This document shows, piece after piece, positions 10,786 through 21,869 of a DNA stretch of 64,000 nt; positions within the stretch are counted from its first letter, which is position 1; each line of letters begins with the position of its first letter. Under the pieces are notes generated by a model, which was not told where the DNA came from, made no database searches, and saw only the letters and a list, made by a program, of their open reading frames with translations. The DNA comes from Tridacna crocea (Eukaryota > Mollusca > Bivalvia > Cardiida > Cardiidae): assembly GCA_943736015.1 (NCBI GenBank), contig OX031056.1:64693277-64757276 (forward strand). The letters are read 5' to 3'. The translations under genes were made by a program, and so were the position numbers.

Positions 10786-11289
10786 TTAAAAGTGGCCCTT
10801 TCGATTTATACTCCCAAGGCCTTTTATTTTTCATTCATAAAACCCCAGTAGCCGAAAACTACACGACACCAAGAGAAATCAGAGATTTACTACGGCCGAG
10901 GTCGACACCGACAGGAACCACGGTCTACTTTTATATGAGCAAATCGCTCATGTATATATCGGAAATACACAGAGGAAGCTTCAAATATAACGTCCGAAGA
11001 AGACACCATGGAAAATGATTACATATTTGTTATGTTATAGAATGTCAGCGTCATTAGTCACTTGAAAATCCCGCAATGCTTCTTTTTTAATTTCTGGCGC
11101 GAAATCTAAAAATACCTTAATACCTACGTAGCCTTTTAAGGGAACACCATTTTTTTTTTTTTTTTTTTGGTAATTTTATGATTCTTAAATATTGATGATT
11201 TTTTTCTTTTTTTTTTTCATATAAATTTCAGTGATACATATATTTTTCAGTTTGGTGAGATGTGAAAAAATCTAAATACCCACCTTTAA
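10786..11289 (+). mobile_element. TTAAAGGTGG-type TTAA MITE, complete copy
   Basis: TTAAAAGTGGCCCTT at the left and AAATACCCACCTTTAA at the right (TTAA 11286-11289), 504 bp. It shares the whole internal sequence with 25011-25538, including two T-rich stretches and AGTGATACATATATTTTTC. It has short inverted ends (TTAAAGGTGG) and TTAA on both sides, like piggyBac-type elements. The 101-residue plus-strand frame through it is an accidental reading of the repeat. Confidence 0.87.
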
Positions 11290-12172
11290 TGCCCGCTGAA
11301 ACGGGAGCTGAGTGGTAACGGCTTATAGCAGTAATAATTAAATACTTGTATATCGAAAATAGGACATCTTGATATATGTTAATTTTACAGTCTTAGATTT
11401 AAAGTAAATCTATTCTGTTCCGGTTAAAACGGTGTGCTAAATACCAAATACTGCACTTAGGGAGCCCAACCTAATCGATCTTTCTCGATATTGTCCAAAG
11501 CTACTCTGTCACCTAATTGGATTAGAATGTCTCAGTCCATGTAATAACTAGTGATTCCATAGGAGGAAACAGGGGCTTTGTGGACTACTTAGGTCAAAAT
11601 CGGATTTCACAGAATTGTCCTTAAAAAACAAACGTCTTTTTGCAGCTTGAAAGTACAGTCATAAGATGGAATAAGTAACCTGCAGTTATTGGGGTTAGTT
11701 TATAACTTAAGGTAAGTGAGGTAAGTTCGTAACACACAGTCAGTAAATAGCAGTCAAAACATTAATTAAATTCTTTTTGAAAGACAATGACAACACCTGC
11801 TTAACACTTGAACCTGTCATAAAGAACACTGCATAGAAAGTTGCGCTGCATATGGACTCAGCTAGATCGGTTTTGAGACTGCAACATTGGCATAACCCGT
11901 ATACAATGCATGAAAGTTACGCAACGGTCAGCGCCTTCCAAAGAATCATTTGAGACCAGCCTGATTTGCTGTCGGATGGCCCCAATTAAGACGAGTTCAC
12001 AATTTGGTTGTTTGGTAGATGCTTAACGCTTGAACCCTTTATAAAGAGCACTGCATAGAAAGTTGCACAACATAAGAACCCGACTAGATCGGTTTTGATT
12101 ACATCGAGGCGACACTAATGACATTAATTGTATAAATGCGTTAAATCTGAGATCTTTAAAGTGTAGACTTAC
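11290..12172. other. Presumed first intron of the guanylate cyclase gene
   Basis: Directly downstream (minus strand) of the exon at 12173-12592. It contains a local direct duplication of about 85 bp: 11800-11885 and 12021-12106 share CTTAACRCTTGAACC, ACTGCATAGAAAGTTGC and CTAGATCGGTTTTGA. I see no second exon. The intron must continue leftward past the MITE at 10786-11289. Confidence 0.5.
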
Positions 12173-12592
12173 GTAAGAAATCATGGGTAAATTCCAAGCA
12201 GCAGCCACTTTCGCTTCAACTGTGCACCTGTCTTCAAGTCCTATAAAGACCTTAGCCCCAGCGCGCCACTGGTCCGTCAGAATGCGGGTAGCTATTAGTG
12301 TGTCAGCCATTGTGTCGCCCCACATAAGTTGGAGCTTATGGTTCGGTAGCAGTTTGTTGTCTTTGTTGATCTGTTCGATTCCATATGTAATGGCCCCAGA
12401 TATAGCTCGCCCTTGTTTACCTAGAGTTAGACTCTCTGTTTGATCGACTGTTAGGTATCCAATTGTGATATTCGTTTTCTTGCTAAATCCAGTATGGTGC
12501 TTGCATTTCACAGTAAGCACGTTTATATTTAATAAATATGTAAGGAACAAGAACAGAAAAACACGCATGGCTATGTCCACCAATTGCTGCAT
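12173..12592 (-). CDS. Receptor guanylate cyclase, first coding exon (ligand-binding domain start)
   Basis: The exon encodes 140 residues. Met1 is preceded in frame by a TGA a few codons upstream; a second Met at residue 9 starts a better signal peptide (MRVFLFLFLTYLL, then hydrophobic to about residue 29). Mature sequence begins near Cys30. Residues 42-140 match the N-terminal lobe of the ANF-receptor / periplasmic-binding-like domain: ITIGYLTVDQ, GRAISGAITYGIEQIN, LLPNHKLQLMWGDT, then GAKVFIGLEDRCTVEA, ending AAWNLPMISY. The GYLT, LP.h.L...W.DT, G.....C..EA and (I/L)PMISY pattern is that of single-pass receptor guanylate cyclases such as Gyc32E and the natriuretic peptide receptors, which make cGMP at the plasma membrane after peptide binding. 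The exon ends in phase 0 at TAC followed by a perfect donor, GTAAGT. Kinase-homology and cyclase exons are not in view. A related class C-type receptor is a less likely alternative. Confidence 0.85.
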
Positions 12593-13399
12593 TGTCAGTT
12601 CGGATAAGTATCATTTAGATTCTGCATTAAGGCTGTTAACAAGGTCTTAAGAGGTTTTATAACGAAAATATCCCATATTTTGCAACAGCTATTAGACACA
12701 CAAAATAACGATAAGCACTATTTTTCCTCGTTTTTATTCACATTTTACTCACTGTCGATCCAAAAGAGCGCAATTCAACAACGTTCCCACTGGTTTAGAG
12801 CCGTTACTTGTAACTCCCAAAACACAATTTTATTAACAATCCAATTCATTTAACACGTCGTATTGGCAAATGTCAGTCAGAAGCGCTGGCTCGTATTTCG
12901 TATTTTGCCCGTATAGGAATTACTGCCGTTCCTTTAAATTATTCTCACAGTCTCTCTTGTTAGAACAAAAAAATCGATTGTCTTTTCTAAAACCTGGACC
13001 TGTAATCACCAACCATTCGTAGCATTATACTAGATTAAGAAGGAAAAAAGCGTAATTTTTTAATTGTTTAAACCAAAAAGAAAATGCGTTACTTTGAAAC
13101 TCAGACAGCTCTTGTGAACTAAGACTTAGAATGCTTTTTAAGGATGGTTGGTGAAGAAATCTCAGGAAATATGCATTTTGAAATCCTAAGACAAAATTTG
13201 TCAATTACTGAAAAATGAAGATCCCGTTCAGACTGAGAAGAAGTGACAATCTGACCATTTACCAATGGCTTCTGAGACATTCTTGCCAGGACAGAACTGT
13301 AGTAGTATATTCTCTTCTGACCATCTAACTTGGTCCATAGTCGCTGGCCAGGGATTAAGGGCACTTGCAAACCCAATAAAAGAATACATATAATATTTG
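12593..13399. other. Upstream (5') region of the cyclase exon, nothing recognised
   Basis: On the minus strand this would be the 5' flank. I see no clear TATA box, CpG-rich promoter or repeat. Confidence 0.4.
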
Positions 13400-13455
13400 T
13401 ATACACACACCCAACCCCACCCACACACCCACATATACACACACACACATACATA
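13400..13455. repeat. (CA)n microsatellite, interrupted
   Basis: ATACACACACCC, CACCCACACACCC and ACACACACACACATAC runs. Confidence 0.9.
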
Positions 13456-13470
13456 TATTTCCAAGTTCTG

Positions 13471-13705
13471 CAAAAAGGGTACTTAATATATAATCCTGTT
13501 ATGGACCTTTTATGTATTTTTTTAAGTAATGAAATACTGTGCCATGGAACAAGGGAGCTTAATGTATAATTTCATCATAGACCAATAGCAAAAAGGCCAC
13601 ATGTACATGCAAAACACAATATCTCTTATATGTATGTTTGTATCAAAATAGGTCTTTTTCGGCGGGGGATATCATTTCAACGAAATTGCTCGTTTAATTG
13701 TGGTG
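13471..13705 (+). repeat. Dispersed repeat ending TTCGGCGGGGGATATCATT
   Basis: Matches 58670-58900 in direct orientation over about 230 bp: TAATCCTGTYATGGACC, CTGTGCCATGGAA, GGCCACATGTACATGCAAAA and CGGCGGGGGATATCATTTCA. The CGGCGGGGGAT part is the inverse of the ATCCCCCGCCGAAGGCGG hairpin seen at 40390, 51896 and 57331, so these are probably opposite ends of one element family. Confidence 0.75.
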
Positions 13706-13785
13706 CCGCATGATCGGCGGCACTTTATTTTCATTCGTTTTTGAAAAGTACCTATGGAGGCAGCCATATTGTTTTACTCGGCTTC

Positions 13786-13930
13786 AAGTCATTTCGTAAT
13801 TAGATCATTTCGTACCTGGGCCATTTTGTACAATTTTGGTCATTTCGGACCGATCAATTCTTTTTATTTGGTCATTTCTTGCCTACTTCGATCATTTCGT
13901 ACCCACTTTGGCCGATTCAGTTTTTAATAT
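13786..13930. repeat. Minisatellite with GGTCATTTCGTACC units
   Basis: CATTTCGTAATTAGAT, CATTTCGTACCTGGGC, CATTTTGTACAATTTTGGT, CATTTCGGACCGATC, then CATTTCTTGCCTACTTCGAT and CATTTCGTACCCACTTTGG: six degenerate units of 16-30 bp. Confidence 0.7.
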
Positions 13931-15018
13931 CAATTTGATAATTTGGAACTTGGTTTTAACACTATTTTCTTGTGTTGTTTCTCAAATGAAAACTACTTTT
14001 ATGCATAGCTCCAACTGAAATTATGTTAAATTTTGCCGAAAAAATGCCTATGTCTTACCGTTTTAAGTTGCATTTTAAGAATTGTTTAGGACTTCCCAGT
14101 TCATTTCTCTCTCTCTGAGTTCTGCAAAAATTTACTTTGGTCAACTTAAAATGATGTAATGTGCATTGTTTTTATAAACAACTGATTTGCGGCGCCATTA
14201 ATGCTATGCATCAATATTTTCTTGTAATAAACTAAGATCCATCGGTGTGTCAAAACTATTGTCATCATTCATGGGTGAAGCCATTTTTGTTAAAATTGGT
14301 GTAAGATTCTGATCAAAAGAAGCTCGAAAAAAAATAGTTCCATTGTATACAAGTAAATTCAACAGTTTGGGTGCACCTATAATGTATCCAGAATGATATT
14401 TCCTTTGTCTACTTTATAATGTTACATATGAAACAGTTTAACAGTAACAAAATATCTATTCCTCGGTTTGACAAGATTCTTGTCATTTAGCCCATTGCAG
14501 AGATGTATGGTGAGAGTAACAAACAACTCTGCTCGGTGATTGGTGTATGTCTATTATTGCGAGTACAAGGAGTACTTTGATCATTTGTTGCATGAGTACT
14601 AATTTTGGAATGCGTATTCTCAGTTGAATAAATCATAGATTTTAATTTCCATAAGTATTCATGTTGTCTTAAATATATGCATTTTTCTGTTGATATATTA
14701 TGAAATGAATGCGTTATAATTTTACGTTGCATATTGTCAGGTCAAGAAATTACAACGCTTTTAGAAACACTAAATTCTGGCCCTATTAATAGTGCCACAC
14801 TTTGGGGACCACTTGCACTTCTGCTATAACAGCCTCTGACAGCAAGGTCTCCGTAACCTGTTTCAGAGAACCCACCCTATACACGCTGGGGATCTAGGCG
14901 GAACAGAGTAGAGCAGCTGAAAATTAATACGACAATGGCTCCGTAGGTGTCTTCCTATGTAATGCTAAGGATTTAACGACGCCAGTATTTAAGAGTCTAG
15001 CTTTAGAGAGATCCGGAC
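13931..15018. other. No recognisable feature
   Basis: AT-rich sequence. Open frames here are short and show no family motif. No repeat shared with other parts of the window was noticed. Confidence 0.4.
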
Positions 15019-15411
15019 TCATTCCAAACACAACAGGTTGACTTGAGACTTGCAGATGCTCTTAAACGGACCAGCTTCAAACAGTTCAGCTTCAGAGTGG
15101 TTCAGACCCATTCTAAGCCGATTTGCGGACTCCGGAAGCTGCTTCAACACGTCCATTACAGACCTAGCCTCAAACAGGCACGTTCCAAGCAGTTCGAAGC
15201 TGAGAAGTGTTGTCTTACAGTTCCAGCCTCGACAGTGTGGGTTGAACATATTCGTCTGAAACACAGACCGACAGCGGTTCGGCACAGCACCGTTCCTTGC
15301 CAGATTCTGGCAAACTTGACGTGTTTCAAAGACACTTGTTCGAAGACGTTTGAAGCAAAGAAAGACTAAGCGGGTGTTTGGAGCCAAGTCACAAACGACG
15401 GTTTTAAACAA
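15019..15411. other. GC-richer island of unknown nature
   Basis: About 390 bp visibly richer in G+C than the flanks, open on the minus strand for 130 residues and on the plus strand for 108. It contains loosely repeated pieces around GTTCGAAG, TTCAAACAG and CGTTCCAAGCAGTTCGAAG. Neither translation resembles a family I know, and both carry many Cys, Phe and Arg residues as expected from repeated GTTCGAA. It could be an exon, a decayed repeat or a non-coding RNA gene. Confidence 0.3.
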
Positions 15412-15631
15412 TCCGTCTGATTAAACAAAAGACAAAAATCTGAGTTTGGCACTTTGTCTTCATAGACTGTATAAGACAGTACTTTGGTTAATCTATCAAG
15501 AGAGTATTTTGATGCTTTTGTGATTTTAGTTTCAATCAGTCAAGGCCAGATAGCCTGAGGAAAAATCTATATATCGCAAGAACTGTACATATCCATTGGT
15601 GAGAAATTGTCACCTGAGAAACAAACCCACT

Positions 15632-15653
15632 CATCATCATCATCATCATCATC
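15632..15653. repeat. (ATC)n trinucleotide repeat
   Basis: About seven units of TCA/ATC. Confidence 0.9.
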
Positions 15654-15787
15654 AAATCTTTGAAACAACCATTTCGTTCACTAAAGCACGTGATGACAAA
15701 TCGCTTACACAGACATAAAGTGTAATTTGTGTATTTGAGAAAAGTGGTCGTGAACTGAACAAGTTTGCAGACATGCTTTACAATACT

Positions 15788-15976
15788 TTAACCCTTTACT
15801 CCATAGATACACATTTTGACGCATCAACAACAGACAGTTTTTGAAAACATTGTAGGAAAAGGAGAAAACGCTCAGTCATATATTTGTATCCTCATTTGTC
15901 CATATTTTTGACATCATATCTTTATTTGCTGCTGAAATGGAAGAACCTCAAATTGGCATATCGGGTAAAGGGTTAA
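15788..15976 (+). mobile_element. Hairpin TTAA MITE, ACTCC subfamily, deleted hairpin
   Basis: TTAACCCTTTACTCCATAG at the left, GGGTAAAGGGTTAA at the right (TTAA 15973-15976). It belongs with 60848-61077, sharing GACGCATCAACAACAGACAG and CAAATTGGCATATCGGG, but the second hairpin arm is missing (189 bp against 230 bp). Confidence 0.88.
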
Positions 15977-16554
15977 ACTACAAGCGTCTCTAATGGACGC
16001 TTAGACTATTTGTTGAAAATACTTAGAATTGTCCGATTATTATCCATCAGCACCATGCACGAACGTACAGTCTCGCAAATCGAAAACTGCTGTCATTGTA
16101 CGCCCAACATCACTTAACCGCGGTAAAAAAATATAAAACAGGTTGATACGTGAGTTCAAGCAAATAGGAAGTCTTTGAACTGTTTAATGCTGTTGCTTTG
16201 GCATGTATTTTGATTCTTATCACACATCTTTATTTTTTTCATGTGAATTTTAATATTCATGTGGGTGATATTAGGATTATCTAGAGCGCTCTACAGCTCA
16301 GAAATTATGCTTGCATAATACTATCTTATGGTTAGGTCATCTTGTATATTCAACGCTTGTAATAGATAAGATTACCTTTTGAAATTTAGTAAGTGTAACA
16401 CATTACCCACCAGGCGGCTATCAGGACTATCAGTCCTTTGATTATTCTTTATCCCGCTAAATAACTATATTGCAATTTTCAATCTAATTGTAAAAAACCC
16501 AAATATTGCTTTTTCAAAGGTATGTTTTGGGGAATATTATCTGTTTATCGGATA

Positions 16555-16650
16555 ATGTAGATCCTAGATCAGACTGCACGTCTTGTGCAGTCAGGCTGAT
16601 CTTGGTCTGTACTCTCTGCTAAAGATCGGTGAGTGGCGCGTAGCTACCTT
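16555..16650. repeat. GATC-rich foldback repeat
   Basis: GATCAGACTGCACG and TGCAGTCAGGCTGATC form an imperfect hairpin around GTCTTG. Member of the small family noted at 4530-4620. Confidence 0.6.
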
Positions 16651-16837
16651 AAAATAAATATTTGATTTTTTTTTACATGCGTGCAGTTGTTTGATTTTAA
16701 GACTCTTTCAAATCGATCCTTCGTTTTAAGATCCCATGAAGTATCACTTTTTCCAACCATAATTTCAGTTTTTTACTAAGAAGCCGATTCTTAAATGGTT
16801 ATCATGAATGAAAGAGAGAAAAAAAAAAAGATAAGTG

Positions 16838-16950
16838 AGTGAGTGAGTGAGAGTGATTTGGTGAGTGATTTGGTGAGTGAGGGAGTGCGTGAGTGGGTGG
16901 ATGAATGAATGAATGAACGCATGAACGAACGAACGAACGAATGAATGGGG
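16838..16950. repeat. (GTGA)n / (GAAT)n / (GAAC)n tetranucleotide repeat
   Basis: GTGAGTGAGTGAGAGTGA grades into GGATGAATGAATGAATGAAC and then ACGAACGAACGAACG. The minus-strand frame across it (His/Ser/Thr/Leu-rich) is a translation of the repeat. Confidence 0.9.
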
Positions 16951-18914
16951 TGCGTGGCGAAGTATTCTGTCCTGAATGGACTGAAAACGAAATAACATAA
17001 CGTATTCTTTATATGGCATAAGATACAGTATATTTATAACCAATACAAAATACACTTTAACAAGATATGCACGAGATGAGAAAAGACAGAAATAAATGTT
17101 TATCAGTATAATTTGAAAAAAGGTAAGTGTGTGTCGGTTTTACATGCAATACTTCATATTTTCCCAAGGAACAATGGAAAAGATAAATACAATTTACTTT
17201 GTTTACGTTAAAAAACCAAAAGCAATTGACATACAAGAATTCAAACTCCACCAAAACTATCTGCTGCTGAGCGCGCCTGAAAATAGTATAAGTCCAATCA
17301 AATTGTGGGAAGATCCAAAACAAATTGAACACAACATCAACATCCTCAGGGACACCTGTTTAACATATGTAAAGTAGGACGAAATCAGAGGATATGTATT
17401 TTGATTTTTTAAGCAAATTTTACTCGCACGAATTTCGCCATTTTCAATTTTACTACAGCCCATCTCGCAAGTTTTACATGTCATTCCCAGTCGATTTTTT
17501 CTCTTGACAGTAAATAGGAAAACCTAACAGCAGCTGCCTGTCATGATATACTCACACGGCAGTATCCCTGTAAAAAATTCTGTAAAATTTGTTTTACACT
17601 GGAGTTGGGGTACCCCACCCACCAATACATAGAGAATAACCGCTGTAGATATACAGTAAACCTACGCTGGTCAGTTAAAAGGTTAATCTAGATTTTTATT
17701 ATGAATCAATTTTTGTTTGTTAAAATACTGATAAGTACTTGAACGTATTTTCCCTTCAATTTTACAAAAACTTGACAGTTACACTTTTTTGAGTGGTACA
17801 AATTTGGTGTTGAAAAAACGAGATGGTTGCGATCCGAATATGACATTCCCATTTGACTGCCATCTTACATAACTGTTGCATGCTAATGATCATGTGACAT
17901 CCCAACATGCATGAAAATTAAATTTACAATAAATAATAGACTCCGTATTCGTGTAAGGAAATACCGCAAAAGATCGCTTTTCGTACTCTTCCTACAAATG
18001 GATAGGTTTGCAGATACTAAATTACTCTTTACAGACACAAATACACAGTTCCACAGAGATACACTTGGGATATTTCCATTTATGTTGCAAATAATTTTCT
18101 CATAAGAATAAGCAGATCTTTTGATATTTTAGCAATGTATGATAAAAAGTAATTTGCAGAAAAATGATACGTCATGACGGTCTGTCCTCAGTTTACACCG
18201 TGCTCAGTTAAGTTGCAAGATGCGACAAGGATCAATGAAAATATGCAAACATGTCTGTTTCGCTGGACTTGCGAACTCTACTTTTCTTTAGATGCCAAAC
18301 GTTAAGTGATCCCTACAGGAATAATTTAACTTTTATTTCAGGATTTTGCCCATAATCTCCACCTCCCATCCATTGTCATAAGGCAGAAGACAATCATCCA
18401 TTTTTAACCATTCTAAAATTCCGGATCATTTTGTCTCTCTATTCACAGGACAGAGGATCGAGGATCTAAGCACTGACCTTACTCATACACATTTAGATAA
18501 ACCATCAGAATCCAATATACAGATACGTTTCCTATTTCCTAAGAGCCCGGCAGCAGTAGCAAATGAACACGAGCAACTGAAAATTTTGTCTTTAGACGGG
18601 GCTTGTTGGAAGTTAAGATACTACCTAAAAGTTAACGGCGACCATACGATTTTCTTTCGATGTCATCGATGACGATGACACGCAACTGGACGCAATGTAA
18701 ATATTCTTGAAATAAAAATCTTTTCTTACTAATAAAAAAAGTAACCTAATTGAATTTAATTTACAGCGTTCGTTTCCTATATGTTATATTTCGCCAATGG
18801 GAATACAACTTTTTCAACTTAAAGGGTAAAATTTTCTTCGTCTTTCAGCTCCTCATCTACTGCTTCAGCTTTTTTTTAACGTATACGTACTTTAATTTAC
18901 AATAGTTCATCTAT
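16951..18914. other. No recognisable feature
   Basis: AT-rich DNA with several short frames and no family signature. A small direct motif CATCGATGACGATGACAC lies near 18663. Nothing else was seen. Confidence 0.4.
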
Positions 18915-19059
18915 TTAATTAGCATTCTCCCTAAGAATCATGCAGGCCCAGTAGAAATGGTGATAAGTGACTTTTTCAGAATACCAAAAAAAGTTAGTGC
19001 AATTGATTCCTTTAGTCACAAAAGTTCAAAAGCCAAAGGGAAACTTTTATTGTCATGCT

Positions 19060-20729
19060 GTTACCATGGCAACGGCCACAGAAAGTTTTTGCCCCCAGAA
19101 GCATATTTTTTGCTTTTTAAAACTTGAAAAATTAAGCACTTTAAAGTTAATACAACATATTTGTCACCAAAAGTCCAATTAGTTGTGTTATTATAACATA
19201 ATCACCTATGTATTGAATTACAATATCAAGAATGCAATAGCAAAAATAAGCTTGCAGAATGTGTTTCTATGCCAACGAATAAAGGCGGTATTTCGCATTT
19301 CTGCTGGTAGCTTAAATTGACAAATTTCTATCTCAATTATCTCCTAACAGCAAAGCTAGGATTTAAGGTTTCAATATTGGGCATAAAGACTAATGTATTG
19401 GGTCACAAATAAAAAAATAAAAAAGGTCAAAATGTTTTTAGGTCAGGTTACCATGGCAACCAAAGTGACAACAGATTTGTAAAATTTGGAAAATGCCGTA
19501 TTTTATGCAAAAAAATGACCACTAAACACAAATATTTGAACATCTGTTAATATGACATATGAAGTATTAATACAAATTTGAAAAGCTGAAAACATGATAT
19601 TTTGGTTTTGTGTCTAAATTTGGTTTCCATGGCAACCTGAATCTCAACACTTGCATAAATTTGCAATTTTTGCTTATTTTCATGGCATAATTTTAGAGAC
19701 TAGAGTAAGTAAATTGAATAACTTTGGTTTTAGAAATAGCTATTGATCTAACATATTTTCGATGAAAAAATAACAATGAGCATATCATATCATACCCTAG
19801 GTAACCATGGCAGACAAAGTGGCAACGTATCGGTAAAATTGAGAAAATACCATTATCTGTCGAATATAATGAACAACAATTTAGAATCTTCATACCCCTC
19901 TATATATGCATCCTCGGATACCCCGGGGTCTCCCTATTTGCTACGCTACATCGACCCCTGGGACAATTAGTTGAATTTCCTTCGCTTTACCGCTGGCCGA
20001 ATGCTGGCTTTTCATTGGTTCCATCATCATTTTGTGATGGGCGAGTGTACTGTACGCTATGACGTTTCGTATCGATTTTCGGCGGCTCGCTTTACCGCTG
20101 GCCGAATGCTGGCTTTTCATTGGTTCCATCATCATTTTGTGATGGGCGAGTGGACTGTACCGTATGACGTTTCGTATCGATTTTCGGCGGCTGATTCAAA
20201 GTTTTATTAGTCAATTGTCCCAGGGTCGATGTAGCGTAGCAAATAGGGAGACACTTGGGTATCCGAGGATGCTATATATGGTTCATGGCATGTCAGTTTC
20301 ATTAGCTCCACTGGCCTTCTGCCAGTGGACTTATGTCATTGCCAGGTATCCGTCTTGCGTCTGTGTGTCCGTCCGTGTTTGCGTGCGTCCGTATGTGCAT
20401 GCATACGTTAATATTTATTTCAAACATCTTCTTCTCTGAAACTACCCATCCAAATTTGATGAAACTTCACAGAAATGATCCTGCCATGGTCCTCTTCAGA
20501 ATTTTTTAGAAAGAATTTTATTCCTTTAAAAACTCTGGTTTCCATGGCAACCTGAATCTCGACACTGGTATAAAACTGCAATTTTTGTTTATTTTCAAGG
20601 CATAATTGTAGAGACCAGAGTAAGTAAACTGAATAACTTTGGTTTTAGAAATCGCTATTAATCTAATGTGTTGTCCATGAAAAAATAACAATGAGCATAT
20701 CATATCATACTCCAGGTTACCATGGCAGC
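19060..20729. repeat. X-box-type palindrome array, left block
   Basis: GTTACCATGGCAAC at 19060 and 19447, GTTTCCATGGCAAC at 19623 and 20538, and weaker forms at 19801 (GTAACCATGGCAGA) and 20716 (GTTACCATGGCAGC). Spacing is 176-178 bp between neighbours, 387 bp where one is missing. The segment 19623-19907 plus 20273-20301 recurs at 20538-20850, so part of the array was duplicated. Confidence 0.7.
19908..20272. mobile_element. 365-bp MITE with ~60-bp inverted ends and internal 105-bp duplication
   Basis: The ends GCATCCTCGGATACCCC...GGGACAATTAG (19908-19970) and their inverse (about 20212-20272) pair over about 60 bp. The flanks are TATATAT on both sides (19901-19907 and 20273-20279; it can be read as 8 bp TATATATG), and the duplicate of the host region at 20810-20835 shows the uninserted site CTCTATATATAGTTCATGG. 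Inside are two 105-bp direct copies (19983-20087, 20088-20192) with CGCTTTACCGCTGGCCGAAT and GTTTCGTATCGATTTTCGGC. A 7-8 bp duplication fits hAT- or P/Merlin-like elements; the superfamily is not decided. Confidence 0.85.
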
Positions 20730-20924
20730 CAAAATGGAAACGTATCGGTAAAATTGAGAAAATACAATTATCTATCAAATAGAATAACCAACAATTAAGA
20801 ATGTTCATATCCCTCTATATATAGTTCATGGCATGTTAGTTTTCATTCATAAAGAAGCATACATGCTAATTATCCCCCGCCCAAAAGGTGGCTAGGTATA
20901 TGGTAATAGTAGCCATCCATCCGT

Positions 20925-20965
20925 CTGTCTGTCTGTCTGTTCATTCTTCCTTCATTCTGTCTATC
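20925..20965. repeat. (TCTG)n run
   Basis: CCGTCTGTCTGTCTGTCTG plus degenerate continuation, following an ATCCCCCGCCC header at 20873. Confidence 0.8.
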
Positions 20966-20989
20966 CCTCTTCGCATCCCAATTTCTTGT

Positions 20990-21345
20990 ATGGAGCACAA
21001 CTCAAAAACTTTTTCAGATATAAAAATAAAACTACACAGATGGATAGATCTCATAAAAGAGAAGTGCAGTGCATAAGAACCATATCTCTTGATTGAATAA
21101 TTTAAGAATTATTGCCCTTTATTTTCTCACTTACATTTTGTCTAGAGCACAACACAAAAACTATTTGAGTAATAAACATGAAACTTCACAAATGGATAGA
21201 TCTCATCAAAGAGAAGTGTGGTGCATAAGAACCACGACTCTCGATTGCATAATTTAAGAATTATTGCCCTTCGATATTTTGTTATTTTCCATACTTAAAT
21301 TTTGTCTGGAACTGAACTAACTTCACAGCTGGATAGTTGTCTTTG
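20990..21345 (+). repeat. ~155-bp tandem repeat, 2-2.5 units
   Basis: GAGCACAACTCAAAAAC, GATGGATAGATCTCATAAAA, GTGCATAAGAACCA and ATAATTTAAGAATTATTGCC recur from about 20993 and 21146. A third, decayed unit starts near 21308. Confidence 0.8.
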
Positions 21346-21869
21346 AGGAGAAGTGCAGAACACAAAAATGGTAACACTTGCTTTCGTAATATTTTATTCA
21401 CCGCTCTCCGTCATTTTGTATTTAATATTTCCCGAAAATAATTCTTCAATCTGACTGTCAAATTGCTCTACTGGTACTGACTTTATTTTTTGCTAGCATC
21501 CACCATGAACTCATGATGCAAAACAAAACAAAAAAAAAGGCAAAACACACAAAAAAAGGGGGAAGTTATTACAACTGCGCTTCAACCCACTAACAATATG
21601 GTGAATTGAACAATGACTGAAAAAAATGAAGTGCAATTTCTGAGAAAAAAAAAATGGAAATCAAACCAAATTTGATAGGGTTTCAGTACACCTTGTATTA
21701 ATCAATCCTAGCAAATTTCAAAGAAATACAACAAATAAGGTTGACTTTGTTAAGTAAGCAAATCTAAGTTATCAAATGGCTGATTTTCCTGAACAGATCA
21801 GTAGATTTTCTTCACTCTTAATAGGGCTCAACCCCTTGATGAATCAAACAATCTTTGAATGTTTCAAAA

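Noticed and set aside
10713..11018. 101-residue plus-strand frame
   Set aside because: Lies inside a TTAAAGGTGG-type MITE; the same DNA in the copies at 2740 and 25011 is closed by stops and indels.
1..12166. Further exons of the receptor guanylate cyclase (rest of ligand-binding, kinase-homology and cyclase domains) on the minus strand
   Set aside because: None of the open stretches shows the expected motifs. Small exons could be missed by eye, so absence is not proven.
16765..17055. His/Thr/Ser-rich minus-strand frame
   Set aside because: Most of it is the (GTGA)n/(GAAT)n repeat.
19971..20210. 79-residue plus-strand frame with two identical blocks (FTAGRMLAFHWFHHHFVMGE)
   Set aside because: The blocks are the 105-bp tandem repeat inside the 365-bp MITE; 105 is a multiple of three, so the frame stays open by chance.
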